Source: Burkholderiaceae bacterium (GTDB taxonomy: Bacteria > Pseudomonadota > Gammaproteobacteria > Burkholderiales > Burkholderiaceae_C). Taken from it: a stretch of 64,000 bases of DNA. The stretch lies in contig JAKLLA010000009.1 of assembly GCA_023150375.1 (NCBI GenBank), forward strand, positions 113,672 to 177,671. The letters are read 5' to 3'. A program made the position numbers and the translations under genes. Under the pieces are notes generated by a model. That model did not search any database. It had not been told where the DNA came from and saw nothing but the letters and a program-made list of their open reading frames with translations. Positions 28,158 to 39,294 of this stretch are shown here, piece by piece (the first letter of the stretch is position 1; the number at the start of each line of letters is the position of its first letter).

Positions 28158-29066
28158 TCAGGTGGTCAGCCGGATCAGCGCCTCGCGGTACTTGGCTGCC
28201 GTCTGCTCGATGACGGCCTGCGGCAGGGCCGGCGCCGGCGCCGTCTTGCCCCAGGGGCGGCCGTCGATGCGCACCGCTTCCAGCCAGTCGCGCACGAACT
28301 GCTTGTCGTAGCTCGGCGGGTTCTCGCCGCGCGCCCGGGCGGGCTCGTAGCCCTCCACCGGCCAGTAGCGGGAGGAGTCGGGCGTCAGCACCTCGTCCAT
28401 CAGGGTCAGCGCGCCATGCTCGTCCAGCCCGAACTCGAACTTGGTGTCGGCGATGATGATGCCCTTGGTGAGCGCGAAGTTCGCCGCTGTCTGGTACAGG
28501 CGGATCGACACGTCGCGGATCTTCGCGGCCAGCGGCGCGCCCACGATCTGTGCCATGCGGTCGAAGGAGATGTTCTCGTCGTGCTCGCCCATCTCGGCCT
28601 TGGTGGCCGGCGTGAAGATCGGCTCGGGCAGGCGGTCGGCATTGCCCAGGCCGGCAGGCAGCGCCACGCCGCAGACCGACTGCGACTGCTGGTACTCCTT
28701 CCAGCCGCTGCCGGCCAGGTAGCCGCGCACCACCGCCTCCACCGGGATGGGCTTCAGCCGCTTGACCAGCATCGAGCGGCCGCGTACCTGGTCCACCTCG
28801 TCGGCGGCCACCACCGACTCCGGCGCCTCGCCGGTAAGGTGGTTCGGCACGATGTGGCCGAGCTTGTCGAACCAGAACAGCGCCACCTGGGTGAGGATCT
28901 CGCCCTTGCCGGGGATCGGCTCGCCCATGATCACGTCGAAGGCCGACAGGCGGTCGCTGGCGATCATCAGCAGCCGGTCGTCGCCGACGGCATAGTTGTC
29001 GCGGACCTTGCCACGGGCAAGCAGCGGCAGGCTGTGGAGGGACGATTCGAGCAGGGAGGAGGTCAC
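28158..29066 (-). CDS. purC: Phosphoribosylaminoimidazole-succinocarboxamide synthase
   Basis: A 302-residue enzyme that joins aspartate to carboxyaminoimidazole ribonucleotide in purine synthesis. Family features are [78 protein letters not shown] and [14 protein letters not shown]. It belongs to the longer, yeast-like SAICAR synthase form (about 300 residues) found in many betaproteobacteria. A GTG start at 29066 follows GGGAGGAGG-like sequence. A terminator separates it from fba upstream, so its promoter probably lies in the 29067-29118 interval. Confidence 0.97.
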   Translation of the reverse strand: MTSSLLESSLHSLPLLARGKVRDNYAVGDDRLLMIASDRLSAFDVIMGEPIPGKGEILTQVALFWFDKLGHIVPNHLTGEAPESVVAADEVDQVRGRSMLVKRLKPIPVEAVVRGYLAGSGWKEYQQSQSVCGVALPAGLGNADRLPEPIFTPATKAEMGEHDENISFDRMAQIVGAPLAAKIRDVSIRLYQTAANFALTKGIIIADTKFEFGLDEHGALTLMDEVLTPDSSRYWPVEGYEPARARGENPPSYDKQFVRDWLEAVRIDGRPWGKTAPAPALPQAVIEQTAAKYREALIRLTT

Positions 29067-29118
29067 GGGGCGATCGGCTCAGGATGGCGATTGCAGCGAT
29101 TGTAGGTGGCGCCCCATG

Positions 29119-29143
29119 AAAAAGGCCCGCTCGACGGCGGGCC
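29119..29143 (-). terminator. Rho-independent terminator of fba
   Basis: On the minus strand GGCCCGC (29143-29137), a 6-nt loop and GCGGGCC (29130-29124) form a 7-bp stem followed by TTTTT (AAAAA at 29119-29123 on the plus strand), 40 nt past the fba stop. Confidence 0.85.
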
Positions 29144-29182
29144 CGGCTCATGCACCCTTGCGGTGCCTCATGCCCTGGTGCG

Positions 29183-30247
29183 TCAGAGCACCTTCTGCGC
29201 CAGCTCGCCGGCAGCGTACTTGGCGGCCATGTCCACCAGCGTCACCGGCTTGATCTTGCCGCCCTGGCCTTCGCAGCCGAACTCCAGGTAGCGCTGCTTG
29301 CACACCGCCATCGCGGCCTCGCGGGCGGGCTTGAGCCACTCGCGGGCGTCGAACTTGTCCGGGTTCTCGGCGTGGAACTTGCGCACCGCGCCGGTCATCG
29401 CCAGGCGGATGTCGGTGTCGATGTTGATCTTGCGCACGCCGTGCTTGATGGCTTCCTGGATCTCGGCGATCGGCACGCCGTAGGTTTCCTTCATCTTGCC
29501 GCCGTACTGGTTGATGATGGCCAGCAGCTCCTGCGGCACCGACGAGGAGCCGTGCATCACCAGGTGGGTGTTCGGGATGCGGGCGTGGATCTCCTTGACG
29601 CGGGAGATCGCCAGCACGTCGCCGGTGGGCGGGCGGGTGAACTTGTAGGCGCCGTGGCTGGTGCCGATGGCAATGGCCAGCGCGTCCAGCTGGGTCTCCT
29701 GCACGAAGCGGGCGGCCTCCTCCGGGTCGGTCAGCATCTGGCTGTGGTCGAGCTTGCCGACCGCGCCGATGCCGTCTTCCTCGCCGGCCTCGCCGGTCTC
29801 CAGCGAGCCCAGGCAGCCCAGCTCACCCTCGACGGTGACGCCGACCTTGTGCGCCATCGCGACGACCTGGCGCGTCACGTCCACGTTGTAGGCGAAGTCG
29901 GCCGGGGTCTTGCCGTCCTCGCGCAGCGAGCCGTCCATCATCACCGAGCCGAAGCCCAGTTCGATCGCGCCGGCGCAGACCTTCGGGCTGGTGCCGTGAT
30001 CCTGGTGCATCACCAGCGGGATGTGCGGGTAGGCCTCGGTGGCGGCCAGGATCAGGTGCTTGATGAAGGCTTCGCCGGCGTACTTGCGCGCCCCCGCGGA
30101 GGCCTGCAGGATGACCGGCGCGCCCACGGCGTCGGCCGCTGCCATCACGGCCTGCACCTGCTCGAGGTTGTTGACGTTGAAGGCCGGGATGCCGTAGCCG
30201 TTTTCGGCGGCATGGTCCAGCAGCTGGCGCATGGAAACGAGTGCCAT
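29183..30247 (-). CDS. fba: Class II fructose-bisphosphate aldolase
   Basis: A 354-residue zinc aldolase interconverting fructose 1,6-bisphosphate with the two triose phosphates in glycolysis and gluconeogenesis. Key parts are [18 protein letters not shown], the zinc His in [65 protein letters not shown] and the phosphate-binding [14 protein letters not shown]. This is the type common in autotroph-related betaproteobacteria (CbbA-like). A TAGAAT -10 box on the minus strand (30331-30326) predicts a leader of about 70 nt, and AGGA precedes the ATG. It sits with pyk, maeB and pgk in a central-carbon cluster. Confidence 0.96.
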   Translation of the reverse strand: MALVSMRQLLDHAAENGYGIPAFNVNNLEQVQAVMAAADAVGAPVILQASAGARKYAGEAFIKHLILAATEAYPHIPLVMHQDHGTSPKVCAGAIELGFGSVMMDGSLREDGKTPADFAYNVDVTRQVVAMAHKVGVTVEGELGCLGSLETGEAGEEDGIGAVGKLDHSQMLTDPEEAARFVQETQLDALAIAIGTSHGAYKFTRPPTGDVLAISRVKEIHARIPNTHLVMHGSSSVPQELLAIINQYGGKMKETYGVPIAEIQEAIKHGVRKINIDTDIRLAMTGAVRKFHAENPDKFDAREWLKPAREAAMAVCKQRYLEFGCEGQGGKIKPVTLVDMAAKYAAGELAQKVL

Positions 30248-30423
30248 GGGTGATCCTCAGGAAGGGAAGAAGAATCCGGGCAGCGCGCCGCACGCCGACG
30301 CGTGAAACCGCGCTGTAACCCGCAGATTCTAGGCGGTGACCGGGCGCTGGCGCCCCATGCAGATCAAGGTTGCCGCTGGCCTCGTGACATGCTGCGGTCC
30401 GGCGTGGCTCCCTCCCGCCGGCC

Positions 30424-31857
30424 TCAGCCGCCGACCCGGCAGACCTTGAGCATGTTGGTGCCGCCCGGGTAGCCCATCGGCTCGCCACAGGTGATCGCGT
30501 AGGTGTCGCCCGGGCGCAGTACGCCGCGCGCGACCAGCAGCGCCTCGGCGTCGCGCAGGGCGGCGTCGCGGTCGTCGTGCCGGGGCATCAGGATCGAGCG
30601 CACGTTGCGGTACAGCGCCATCTTGCGCTGCGACAGGGTCTGGCTGGTCAGGCCGTAGATCGGGATGTCGATGCGGTAGCGGCTCATCCACAACGTGGTC
30701 GAGCCCGACTCGGTGAGCGCCAGGATGGCCTTGCAGCCCAGGTGGTGGGCCGTGAACAGCGCGCCCATCGCGATGGCCTGGTCGATGCGCTCGACCGGGC
30801 GCAGGCTGAAGTCGGTGTCCGGGTGGGTTTCCTCGGCGCGCTCGGCGGCGATGGCGATGGCGGCCATCTGCTCGATGGTCTCGACCGGGTACTTGCCTGC
30901 GGCCGTCTCGGCACTGAGCATCACCGCATCGGTGCCGTCGAGCACCGCGTTGGCGACGTCCGAGACCTCGGCGCGGGTGGGCACCGGGTTCTGGATCATC
31001 GACTCCATCATCTGCGTGGCGGTGATGGCCACCTTGTTCATCGCCCGCGCCATGCGGATCATCTTCTTCTGCAGCGCCGGCACCGCGGCGTTGCCCACCT
31101 CGACGGCCAGATCGCCGCGCGCGACCATGATGCCGTCGCTGGACTTCAGGATGGCCTCGAGCTGCGGGATCGCCTCGGTGCGCTCGATCTTGGCGATCAT
31201 CGCCGGCTTGTGCCGCCAGGGCTCGCCGGCCACGTTGGCGAGCTGGCGCGCCATTTCCATGTCGGTGGCGCTCTTCGGGAAGCTCACCGCGATGTACTCG
31301 CATTGGAAGCTCATCGCGGTGCGGATGTCCTCCATGTCCTTGGCGGTGAGCGCCGGGGCGGTCAGGCCGCCGCCCTGCTTGTTGATGCCCTTGTTGTTGG
31401 ACAGCTCGCCGCCCACCTGCACGGTGGTGTGCACCGCCTCGCCGCGCACCGCGTCCACGCCCAGGACGATCAGGCCGTCGTTGAGCAGCAGGGTGTCGCC
31501 GGGCCGGACGTCGCGCGGCAGCTCCTTGTAGTCCAGGCCGACGCCGTGGACGTCGCCCGGCTCGCTGCGGCCGCCGTCGAGCACGAAGGGCTGGCCGTTC
31601 TCCAGCATCACCCGGCCTTCTGCGAACTTGCCCACGCGGATCTTCGGGCCCTGCAGGTCGGCCATGATGGCCACCGGCTTGCCGACCCGATCGGCCACCT
31701 CGCGCACCAGCGCGGCGCGGTCGATGTGGTCCTGAGCCTTGCCGTGGCTGAAGTTCAGCCGCACCACGTCGACGCCGGCACGGATCATGCGTTCGAGCAC
31801 CGCGGGGTCGGAGGAGGCGGGGCCGAGGGTGGCGACGATCTTGGTGTGGCGGGTCAT
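30424..31857 (-). CDS. pyk: Pyruvate kinase
   Basis: A 477-residue glycolytic enzyme making pyruvate and ATP from phosphoenolpyruvate and ADP. It begins RHTKIVATLGPASSDPAVLERMIRAGVDVVRLNFSHG, then has VAIMADLQGPKIRVG, the B domain, the signature IAKIERTEAI, GIMVARGDLAVEVG and TQMMESMIQNPVPTRAEVSDVANAVLDGTDAVMLSAETAAGKYP, and ends in a normal C domain. A GATAAT -10-like box lies on the minus strand at 31926-31921, between maeB and pyk, so pyk probably has its own promoter. Confidence 0.97.
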   Translation of the reverse strand: MTRHTKIVATLGPASSDPAVLERMIRAGVDVVRLNFSHGKAQDHIDRAALVREVADRVGKPVAIMADLQGPKIRVGKFAEGRVMLENGQPFVLDGGRSEPGDVHGVGLDYKELPRDVRPGDTLLLNDGLIVLGVDAVRGEAVHTTVQVGGELSNNKGINKQGGGLTAPALTAKDMEDIRTAMSFQCEYIAVSFPKSATDMEMARQLANVAGEPWRHKPAMIAKIERTEAIPQLEAILKSSDGIMVARGDLAVEVGNAAVPALQKKMIRMARAMNKVAITATQMMESMIQNPVPTRAEVSDVANAVLDGTDAVMLSAETAAGKYPVETIEQMAAIAIAAERAEETHPDTDFSLRPVERIDQAIAMGALFTAHHLGCKAILALTESGSTTLWMSRYRIDIPIYGLTSQTLSQRKMALYRNVRSILMPRHDDRDAALRDAEALLVARGVLRPGDTYAITCGEPMGYPGGTNMLKVCRVGG

Positions 31858-31948
31858 GACGGGTGGGGGCTCCTGAGGGATTCGACCGGCCCGCCGGCGA
31901 GAGGTCGGTGGGCGCGGCGGATTATCGGCCGCGCCCGGCCACAGCGGG

Positions 31949-34267
31949 TTACAGGCTGCGCCGCAGGCCGGCCTCGGCCGCGTCGGCCACTGCCAGGGCG
32001 GTCATGTTGACCACCCGGCGCATCGACGCCGAGGGCGACAGGATGTGCACCGGCGCGGCCGCACCCAGCAGCACCGGGCCCACCGTGACGCCCTTGCCCG
32101 AGGTCATCTTCAGCACGTTGAAGAGGATGTTGGCCGCATCGATGTTGGGCAGCACCAGCACGTTGGCCGCGCCCGACAGCGTGGAGTCGGGCAGGATGTT
32201 GCGGCGGATCGCCTCGGACAGCGCGGCGTCGCCGTGCATCTCGCCGTCGCACTCGATTTCCGGCGCACGCGCGACGAACAGGTCGCGCGCCGCGCGCACC
32301 CGCTGTGCCGACGGGCGGGCGGAGGTGCCGAACATCGAGTGCGACAGGAAGGCCACCTTCGGCGGCACGCCGAAGCGGCGCACCTCCTCGGCGGCCATCA
32401 GCGCGATCTCGGCCAGTTCCTCGGCCGAGGGCTGCTCGTTGATGAAGGTGTCGGTGATGAAGAGGTTGTGCTCCTCGAGCATCAGCGCGTTCATCGTCGC
32501 GAAGACCTTCGCGCCGGCCCTTTGGCCGATGACCTGGCGCACGTACTCGAAGTGGGTGTCGTAGCGTCCATGCAGGCCGCAGAGCATGGCGTCGGCGTGG
32601 CCCAGGCGAAGCAGCAGCGTCGAGATCAGCGTGGTGGAGCGGCGTACGGCTGCCTTGGCGGCCTCCACCGAGACGCCGTCGCGCTTCATCAGCCGGTGGT
32701 ACTCCTCCCAGCAGGCCCGGAAGCGCGCATCCTCCTCGGGGTTGACCATCTCGAAGTCGACGCCCGGCTTCAGGCGCAGGCCGGCGCGGTCGATGCGCAT
32801 CTCGATGACGTGGGGGCGCCCCACCAGGATGGGGCGAGCCAGGCCTTCGGCCAGCACCGCCTGCACCGCGCGCAGCACGCGCTCGTCCTCGCCCTCGGCG
32901 TAAACCACCCGGGCCGGATGCCGCTTGGCCGCAGCGAAGACCGGACGCATGAACATGCCGGTCTGGTAGACGTAGCGGGTCAGCGAGTCGCGGTAGGCGG
33001 CCAGGTCCTCGATCGGCCGCTCGGCCACGCCCGATTCGGCCGCGGCGCGCGCCACCGCCGGGGCGATGCGCAGGATCAGGCGGGCGTCGAAGGGCTTGGG
33101 GATCAGGTACTCGGGGCCGAACTGCAGCTCCTGGCCGGCGTAGGCGGCGGCCACCTCGTCGCTGGTCTCCTCCTTGGCCAGCGCGGCGATCTCGCGCACG
33201 CAGGCCAGCTTCATCGCCTCGGTGATCCGGGTGGCGCCGCAGTCCAGCGCGCCGCGGAAGATGTAGGGGAAGCACAGGACGTTGTTGACCTGGTTCGGAT
33301 AGTCCGAACGGCCGGTGGCGATGATGCAGTCCGGCCGGGCGGCCTTGGCCACCTCGGGGCGGATCTCCGGCTCGGGGTTGGCCAGCGCCAGGATGATCGG
33401 CTGGTCGGCCATGGTCTGCACCATGTCGGCGGTCAGCACGCCGGCGGCCGAGCAGCCCAGGAAGACGTCGGCGTCGCGCACCACGTCGGCCAGTGTGCGC
33501 GCCTCGGTCTTCTGACAGTAGCGCAGCTTCGATTCGTCGAGCCGGCCGGCCTGGAAGTCCTCCCGGCCCTCGCGGATCACGCCGCGCGAGTCGCAGACGA
33601 AGATCTGGGCCGGCCGCACACCCAGCTCCACCATCAGGTCCAGGCAGGCGATCGCCGCGGCGCCCGCGCCGGAGACGGCCACCTTGACCTCGCCGATGCG
33701 CTTGCCCACCAGCTCCAGGCCGTTGAGCAGGGCCGCGGCCGAGATGATCGCGGTGCCGTGCTGGTCGTCGTGGAAGACCGGGATCTTCATGCGCTGGCGC
33801 AGCTGCTTCTCGATGTAGAAGCACTCGGGCGCCTTGATGTCCTCCAGGTTCACCCCGCCCAGCGTGGGCTCGAGCGCGGCGATGATCTCGACCAGCTTGT
33901 CCGGGTCGCGTTCGGCCAGCTCGATGTCGAAGACGTCGATGCCGGCGAACTTCTTGAACAGGCAGCCCTTGCCTTCCATCACCGGCTTGCCCGCCAGCGG
34001 GCCGATGTCGCCCAGGCCCAGCACCGCGGTGCCGTTGGTGACCACGCCGACCAGGTTGCCGCGCGAGGTGTACTCCGCCGCCTTGGCCGGGTCCGCATGG
34101 ATGTCCAGGCAGGCGTAGGCCACCCCGGGCGAATAGGCCAGCGACAGGTCGCGCTGGTTGAGCAGCGGCTTGGTCGGCGTGACGGCGATCTTGCCGCGCG
34201 TGGGCGCGCGGTGGTACTCGAGCGCGGCGTCGCGCAGGGCCTGTTCGGCCGGGGTGAGGGCGGGCAT
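31949..34267 (-). CDS. maeB: NADP-dependent malic enzyme with phosphotransacetylase-like domain
   Basis: A 772-residue hybrid protein of the MaeB type. The N-terminal 420 residues are malic enzyme ([79 protein letters not shown]), which decarboxylates malate to pyruvate. The C-terminal part (about residue 430 on) is a phosphate acetyltransferase-like domain ([44 protein letters not shown]) that is usually regulatory and senses acetyl-CoA. Full length and no damage. A TGTAAT sequence near 34308 on the minus strand could be its -10 box. With pyk next door, it feeds the pyruvate node. Confidence 0.96.
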   Translation of the reverse strand: MPALTPAEQALRDAALEYHRAPTRGKIAVTPTKPLLNQRDLSLAYSPGVAYACLDIHADPAKAAEYTSRGNLVGVVTNGTAVLGLGDIGPLAGKPVMEGKGCLFKKFAGIDVFDIELAERDPDKLVEIIAALEPTLGGVNLEDIKAPECFYIEKQLRQRMKIPVFHDDQHGTAIISAAALLNGLELVGKRIGEVKVAVSGAGAAAIACLDLMVELGVRPAQIFVCDSRGVIREGREDFQAGRLDESKLRYCQKTEARTLADVVRDADVFLGCSAAGVLTADMVQTMADQPIILALANPEPEIRPEVAKAARPDCIIATGRSDYPNQVNNVLCFPYIFRGALDCGATRITEAMKLACVREIAALAKEETSDEVAAAYAGQELQFGPEYLIPKPFDARLILRIAPAVARAAAESGVAERPIEDLAAYRDSLTRYVYQTGMFMRPVFAAAKRHPARVVYAEGEDERVLRAVQAVLAEGLARPILVGRPHVIEMRIDRAGLRLKPGVDFEMVNPEEDARFRACWEEYHRLMKRDGVSVEAAKAAVRRSTTLISTLLLRLGHADAMLCGLHGRYDTHFEYVRQVIGQRAGAKVFATMNALMLEEHNLFITDTFINEQPSAEELAEIALMAAEEVRRFGVPPKVAFLSHSMFGTSARPSAQRVRAARDLFVARAPEIECDGEMHGDAALSEAIRRNILPDSTLSGAANVLVLPNIDAANILFNVLKMTSGKGVTVGPVLLGAAAPVHILSPSASMRRVVNMTALAVADAAEAGLRRSL

Positions 34268-34438
34268 GGCGGTCTCCGGGGGCGCGTGTTGCGCGTGGGG
34301 GCGCGAAGATTACAGCGCCCGGACCGGTCGCGGGACCCGTCGAGCGCTCCGCCCGCCGCCGGCACAGGACTTCATGCCCGATCGAGCGTCAGGCCATGCG
34401 CAACCGGCATGGCCTGACCGGCCGTCCCCGGGCCGGCC

Positions 34439-35632
34439 TCAGCCTTCGGCGCGCCGGGCCAGGATCTCGAAGGCCGGCAGCGTCTTGCCTTCCAGAACCT
34501 CGAGGAAGGCGCCGCCGCCGGTGGAGATGTAGCCCACGTCACCCTCGATGCCGTACTTGGCGATCGCCGCCAGGGTGTCGCCGCCGCCGGCGATCGAGAA
34601 GGCGTCGCTCGCGGCGATCGCCCGGGCCACCGTCTCGGTGCCCTGGGCGAAGGCGTCGAACTCGAACACGCCCACCGGGCCGTTCCAGACGATGGTGCCC
34701 GCAGCCTTCAGCTTGTCGGCCAGGATCGCGGCGGTCTTCGGGCCGATGTCCAGGATCAGGTCGTCGTCGGCCACCTCGGTGGCCGCCTTCACCGTGGCCG
34801 GCGCGTCGGCGGCGAAGGTCTTGGCGCAGACCACGTCCACCGGGATGGGAACCTCGGCACCACGCGCGGCCATGGCCTCGATCACCGCCTTGGCGTCGCC
34901 CACCAGATCCGGCTCGGCCAGGCTCTTGCCGATCTTCAGGCCGGCGGCCAGCATGAAGGTGTTGGCGATGCCGCCGCCGACGATCAGGCCGTCGACGTTC
35001 TTCGCCAGGCTCTGCAGGATGGTCAGCTTGGTCGAGACCTTGGAGCCGGCGACGATGGCCACCAGCGGGCGCTTCGGGTCGGCCAGGGCCTTGGAGATCG
35101 CGTCGATCTCGGCCGACAGCAGCGGGCCGGCGCAGGCCACCGGGGCGAACTGGGCGATGCCGTAGGTGCTGGCCTCGGCGCGGTGGGCGGTGCCGAAGGC
35201 GTCGTGCACGAAGATGTCGCACAGCCGGGCCATCTTCTGCGCCAGCTCTTCCTTGTTCTTCTTCTCGCCCTTGTTCAGGCGGCAGTTCTCCAGCATCACG
35301 ACCTGGCCGGGGGCGACGTCCACGCCGTCGACCCAGTCGGACACCAGCTTCACCTCGCGGCCCAGCAGTTCGGACATGCGCGCGGCCACCGGGGCCAGGC
35401 TGTCCTCGGGCTTGAACTCGCCCTCGGTCGGGCGGCCCAGGTGGGAGGTGACCATCACCGCGGCGCCGGCCTCCAGTGCCATCTTCACGCAGGGCACGGA
35501 GGCACGGATGCGGGTGTCCTCGGTGATGCGGCCGCTGTCGTCCTGCGGCACGTTGAGGTCGGCGCGGATGAACACGCGCTTGCCGGTCACCTGGCCGGCG
35601 GCGATGAGGTCGGTGAGGCGAAGGATCTTCAT
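34439..35632 (-). CDS. pgk: Phosphoglycerate kinase
   Basis: A 397-residue glycolytic kinase transferring phosphate between 1,3-bisphosphoglycerate and ADP. The N-domain has [29 protein letters not shown] and [15 protein letters not shown] with the substrate-binding arginines, then [13 protein letters not shown]. The C-domain has [46 protein letters not shown] and the nucleotide loop [12 protein letters not shown]. The ATG at 35632 is just before [10 protein letters not shown], the usual start in this group. Neighbours on the same strand are maeB downstream and azlD upstream. Confidence 0.97.
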   Translation of the reverse strand: MKILRLTDLIAAGQVTGKRVFIRADLNVPQDDSGRITEDTRIRASVPCVKMALEAGAAVMVTSHLGRPTEGEFKPEDSLAPVAARMSELLGREVKLVSDWVDGVDVAPGQVVMLENCRLNKGEKKNKEELAQKMARLCDIFVHDAFGTAHRAEASTYGIAQFAPVACAGPLLSAEIDAISKALADPKRPLVAIVAGSKVSTKLTILQSLAKNVDGLIVGGGIANTFMLAAGLKIGKSLAEPDLVGDAKAVIEAMAARGAEVPIPVDVVCAKTFAADAPATVKAATEVADDDLILDIGPKTAAILADKLKAAGTIVWNGPVGVFEFDAFAQGTETVARAIAASDAFSIAGGGDTLAAIAKYGIEGDVGYISTGGGAFLEVLEGKTLPAFEILARRAEG

Positions 35633-35714
35633 GGTGGAGGTCCGGGTGGTGGTGGAAGAGTGAGGACGGAAGGCGGGAGTCGGAGGACGCGCTGCGGGAC
35701 GGTCGGCGCCGGGC

Positions 35715-36044
35715 TCACCAGCCCAGTCCGAGGCGCAGTGGCAGGTACACGGCCATGCCCACGGCGATGGTGCCGAGGATGCCGCGTCGCCAGGCGAACC
35801 AGAGCGCCCCGGCGATCGCGGCGAGCAGCCGGGCATCGGCCATGCTGTCGATCAGCTGGCCCTGGGTCAGCAGCACTTCGGGGGTGACGATGGCCACCAG
35901 CGCGGCCAGCGGCGCGTACTTGAGCGCCCGGCGCACCAGTGCCGGCATCGGCAGCTCGCGCGCGGGCAGCAGGAAGAAGGCGCGCGCCAGCAGCGTGACC
36001 AGCCCGAGGCCGAGGATCGCGAGGGTGGTGTCGGTGCCGTCCAT
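35715..36044 (-). CDS. AzlD-family branched-chain amino acid transport subunit
   Basis: A 109-residue membrane protein with about four hydrophobic segments ([79 protein letters not shown]), matching AzlD, the small subunit of the AzlCD exporter of branched-chain amino acids or their analogues. It starts 18 nt after azlC on the same strand, which supports a two-gene unit. Confidence 0.88.
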   Translation of the reverse strand: MDGTDTTLAILGLGLVTLLARAFFLLPARELPMPALVRRALKYAPLAALVAIVTPEVLLTQGQLIDSMADARLLAAIAGALWFAWRRGILGTIAVGMAVYLPLRLGLGW

Positions 36045-36062
36045 CGTCGCAGCAGGTCAGGA

Positions 36063-36833
36063 TCAGCGGGCGTTGCCCGGTGCGGCGCGCAGCGGCCGCC
36101 CGAAGCGCCCGCCGGGGCCCTCCATCAGCAGGCCGGCGGCCACCGCGGCCGCGACCGCGACGACGATGTGCAGCTTGTAGGGCAGCGCGAAGGCCGCCAC
36201 CGCCGCGGTGGCCGCCACCCCGGCGCTGACCCAGGTGGCGCGGTCGGTGAGCAGCGAGCCGGTCAGCCCGATCAGTGCCAGCGTGCCGGCGAAGCCCAGG
36301 CCCCAGTGCAGCGGCACCTGGTCGGCCAGCAGGATGCCGGCCACCGAGGCCACCTGCCAGCCGGTCCACATCACCACGATGCCGCCCAGCAGGTAGGGCA
36401 GCTGGCCGGGCTCGGGCCGGGGCTCGGGCCAGTTCTTCACGAACATCGCGTAGTTGACGTCGCCGGCCACGTAGCCGATCAGGGCACGCCGGCGGCGCGG
36501 CAGGTGGCCGAGGTAGAAGCGCCACTGCGCGCTGTAGATGACGAAGCGCAGGTTGACCACGAAGGCGGTGAGCCAGATCACCCACAGCGGCGCGCCGGCG
36601 GCCAGCAGCGGCAGCGCGGCCAGCTGCGCCGAACCGGCGTAGACGACGAAGGTCATCAGCAGCGCCTGGCCGACGGTCAGCCCGCTCTTGACCATCGCCA
36701 CGCCGGTGACCAGGCCCCAGGCCGCCATGCCGGGCAGCAGCGGCAGCAACTCGCGCAGGCCGCGGCGGAAATGCGGATCGCGCATCAGCGCGCGCAGGCG
36801 CGCCGGACGATCGGCGGAGTCGGGGGAGGCCAT
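36063..36833 (-). CDS. AzlC-family branched-chain amino acid exporter subunit
   Basis: A 256-residue inner-membrane protein. The AzlC core is shown by FRRGLRELLPLLPGMAAWGLVTGVAMVKSGL, MTFVVYAGSAQLAALPLLAAGAPLWVIWLTAFVVNLRFVIYSA and FVKNWPEP-style loops, with about seven transmembrane helices. It forms an exporter with AzlD; in homologues it lowers intracellular branched-chain amino acids or azaleucine. The ATG at 36833 follows GGGGGAGG-like sequence. No AsnC/Lrp regulator is next to it. Confidence 0.9.
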   Translation of the reverse strand: MASPDSADRPARLRALMRDPHFRRGLRELLPLLPGMAAWGLVTGVAMVKSGLTVGQALLMTFVVYAGSAQLAALPLLAAGAPLWVIWLTAFVVNLRFVIYSAQWRFYLGHLPRRRRALIGYVAGDVNYAMFVKNWPEPRPEPGQLPYLLGGIVVMWTGWQVASVAGILLADQVPLHWGLGFAGTLALIGLTGSLLTDRATWVSAGVAATAAVAAFALPYKLHIVVAVAAAVAAGLLMEGPGGRFGRPLRAAPGNAR

Positions 36834-36960
36834 GGCCGGATTGTCCCACCGCCGCGGCGCGGCGGCGCCCATCGGCAACGGGCGGCCTGGCCGGCGGCGT
36901 GATGCGCTGCGCTGTCGCCGGCTCCCCCGGCGGGGCGATCCGGCCGACTGCGCGCCGGCT

Positions 36961-37386
36961 TCAGTGCGTGGTCGGGGCGCGCTGGCTGCGCACCCGGTCG
37001 GCGGCGCCGGGCGGTTTGTCCGCCGCGCCGGCGTCGTCGCCCGCTCGGGCGCTGTCCGCTTCGGCCGGGGCCTCGGTGGGCTCCGCAGCCGAGGCCGGCC
37101 GCGCCGGCTTGCGCGGGATGACCGGCGCGATGCCCTCGCTCTTGGTCTCGCGCAGGTACTCGTCCATCTCGCGCCAGCCGGCGTAGACGGCGGCCTTCTG
37201 GGCCTTCGGGTTGAGGGTGTAGCAGTCCTCGATGGCGCGCATCGCGTGACGGCAGGCACCGCCGATGGCCTTGCCCTCGGCCTCCTTCTTGGCGGCCACC
37301 ACGCTGCCGGTCTCGATGCCCAGCAGGTCGCAGCCGGTCAGCAGCGAGACCAGGGAAAGCAGCAGGGCAAGGCGTCGGCGGGGCAT
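36961..37386 (-). CDS. Hypothetical lipoprotein
   Basis: A 141-residue protein with a lipoprotein signal (MPRRRLALLLSLVSLLTGC, Cys19). A short conserved-looking core follows (GSVVAAKKEAEGKAIGGACRHAMRAIEDCYTLNPKAQKAAVYAGWREMDEYLRE) with two Cys residues that may form a disulfide, then a charged Ala/Pro-rich tail. It resembles small TPR-adjacent lipoproteins of Burkholderiales; no function is known to me. It stands between the azlCD pair and fmt on the same strand, about 100 nt from each. Confidence 0.75.
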   Translation of the reverse strand: MPRRRLALLLSLVSLLTGCDLLGIETGSVVAAKKEAEGKAIGGACRHAMRAIEDCYTLNPKAQKAAVYAGWREMDEYLRETKSEGIAPVIPRKPARPASAAEPTEAPAEADSARAGDDAGAADKPPGAADRVRSQRAPTTH

Positions 37387-37489
37387 GGCGGCAGGCAATC
37401 GGGCGAACTGTCTGCTTATCGGTGCGCGCTCGGGCGGACTTGAGGTCGGCAAAGCGCGTGCAATCCGGCAGATCCGGCCGCGGCCGGCG

Positions 37490-38479
37490 TCAGCCGCCGG
37501 GCAGGCGCCAGCGCTCGCCGGGCTGGATGCCCAGGGCCACGCTCACGTCGCGCGCCGCCGCGCGCCGTCCGCCCGGGCGCTGCAGCTGGGTCAGGCACAG
37601 CGCGCCCTCGCCGCAGGCGACGATCGGGCCTTCCGCATCGAGCGCGAGCACTTCCCCCGGCGCCCCCCGGCCTTCGGCCAGGCGCGCCGCCCATACCTTC
37701 AGGGTCTCGCCGCCGCGCGGGCAGCTGGCGCCCGGAAAGGGGTCGAAGGCGCGGATGCGGCGTTCGAGCACGGCCGCCGGCTGGGTCCAGTCCAGCGGCG
37801 CCTCGGCCTTGTCGATCTTGTGGGCGTAGGTCACGCCTTCGGCCGGCTGGGGGGTGGCCCGCAGCGTGCCGGCCTCGGCCTGCTCGAGCGCCGTGACGAT
37901 CAGCCGCCCACCCAGCGCCGCCAGGCGGTCGTGCAGCGTGGCGGTGCGGTCGCTCGCGCCGATGGGTTCGCGCGCCTCCAGCAGCATCGCGCCGGTGTCC
38001 AGCCCTTCGTCCATCTGCATGATGGTGATGCCGGTCTCGGCATCGCCGGCCTCCAGGGCGCGGTGGATCGGTGCGGCACCCCGCCAGCGCGGCAGCAGCG
38101 AGGCGTGGATGTTCAGGCAGCCCAGGCGCGGCAGCCCCAGCACCCAGGCCGGCAGGATCAGGCCGTAGGCTGCGACCACCAGCACGTCCGGCGCACAGGC
38201 CTGCAGGGCCTCGCGGGCGGCCTGCGCCTCGGCGGGGAACCTGCCGTCCAGCCGCAGGCTGGTGGGCTGCGCGATCGGCAGGCCCTGGGCGAGGGCGAAC
38301 TGCTTGACCGCCGAGGGCTGCAGCTTCATGCCGCGGCCGGCCGGGCGGTCCGGCTGGGTCAGCACCAGCGGCACGGCATAGCCCGCTTCATGGATTGCCT
38401 CCAGCGCGACCCGGGCGAACTCGGGCGTGCCCGCAAAGGCCACCCGCAGCCCGCGCGGGGGGGGCAGCGGCGCGCTCAC
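37490..38479 (-). CDS. fmt: Methionyl-tRNA formyltransferase
   Basis: A 329-residue enzyme that formylates initiator Met-tRNA from 10-formyl-THF. It has [43 protein letters not shown], the catalytic region [62 protein letters not shown] (Asn, His, Asp) and a C-terminal OB-like domain. The GTG start at 38479 overlaps the def stop (GTGA). Overlap with def is the classic arrangement, since the two enzymes add and remove the same formyl group. Confidence 0.97.
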   Translation of the reverse strand: MSAPLPPPRGLRVAFAGTPEFARVALEAIHEAGYAVPLVLTQPDRPAGRGMKLQPSAVKQFALAQGLPIAQPTSLRLDGRFPAEAQAAREALQACAPDVLVVAAYGLILPAWVLGLPRLGCLNIHASLLPRWRGAAPIHRALEAGDAETGITIMQMDEGLDTGAMLLEAREPIGASDRTATLHDRLAALGGRLIVTALEQAEAGTLRATPQPAEGVTYAHKIDKAEAPLDWTQPAAVLERRIRAFDPFPGASCPRGGETLKVWAARLAEGRGAPGEVLALDAEGPIVACGEGALCLTQLQRPGGRRAAARDVSVALGIQPGERWRLPGG

Positions 38480-39006
38480 AGGGCCGGCCCGTGCGGGCCG
38501 CGGTCGTCCTCGCGCTGGCGCTTGAGCATCTTGCTCTTGATGCGGTTGCGCTTCAGGGCGGAGAGGTAGTCGACGAAGACGCGCCCGCGCAGGTGGTCCA
38601 TCTCGTGCTGGATGCACACGGCCAGCAGACCCTCGGCCTCGAGTTCACGCGGCTGGCCGTCGCGGTCGAGCGCTCGCACCCGCACCCGGGCATGGCGTTC
38701 GACCTTGTCGTAGATGGTCGGCACCGACAGGCAGCCCTCGTCGCCGAGCACGAACTCCTCGCTGGTCCAGGTCAGCTCCGGGTTGATCAGCACCAGCGGT
38801 TCGTTGCGGTCCTCGGAGGTGTCGATGACGATCACGCGCTCGTGCACGTCCACCTGGGTGGCGGCCAGGCCGATGCCGCGTGCGTCGTACATGGTCTCGA
38901 ACATGTCGTCGACCAGACGGCGGATCGTGTCGTCCACCGCCGCCACGGGGCGGGCGACCTTCTGGAGGCGGGGATCGGGGTAGCGGAGGATCGTCAGCAG
39001 GCTCAT
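38476..39006 (-). CDS. def: Peptide deformylase
   Basis: A 176-residue metalloprotease that removes the N-formyl group from new proteins. All three motifs are intact: [15 protein letters not shown] and QHEMDHLRG (metal-binding Cys and two His, catalytic Glu). The ATG at 39006 ([14 protein letters not shown]) is the standard start; a longer in-frame extension upstream is not conserved-looking. It is the first gene of the def-fmt pair and is divergent from the LysM gene, with about 290 nt between them. Confidence 0.97.
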   Translation of the reverse strand: MSLLTILRYPDPRLQKVARPVAAVDDTIRRLVDDMFETMYDARGIGLAATQVDVHERVIVIDTSEDRNEPLVLINPELTWTSEEFVLGDEGCLSVPTIYDKVERHARVRVRALDRDGQPRELEAEGLLAVCIQHEMDHLRGRVFVDYLSALKRNRIKSKMLKRQREDDRGPHGPAL

Positions 39007-39294
39007 GGATCGGAAGGGATGCTGCGGCAGGCGTGACGCCCGGGGCGTTCGGGGGCTTCGGACGGTTTCGCGGCTGTGGAACGGTCGCAACGGGCGGTCC
39101 GCCGGCGATTCGACGGCCGCGACTCGCGGCGCGGCAGATTTCATTGCCGCATCAAGGGTTTAGGGGCAGAATTTCCAGCAATGTTCGAAGATTCTCGCGC
39201 AGCGCGGACGGAACTGCCCGCCGGATGCGCATCAACCCCGGGCTCCGCGTGCGTTGGCAAGAACGCCCGGCCGGCGCCCCTGGAGAGCTTCCCG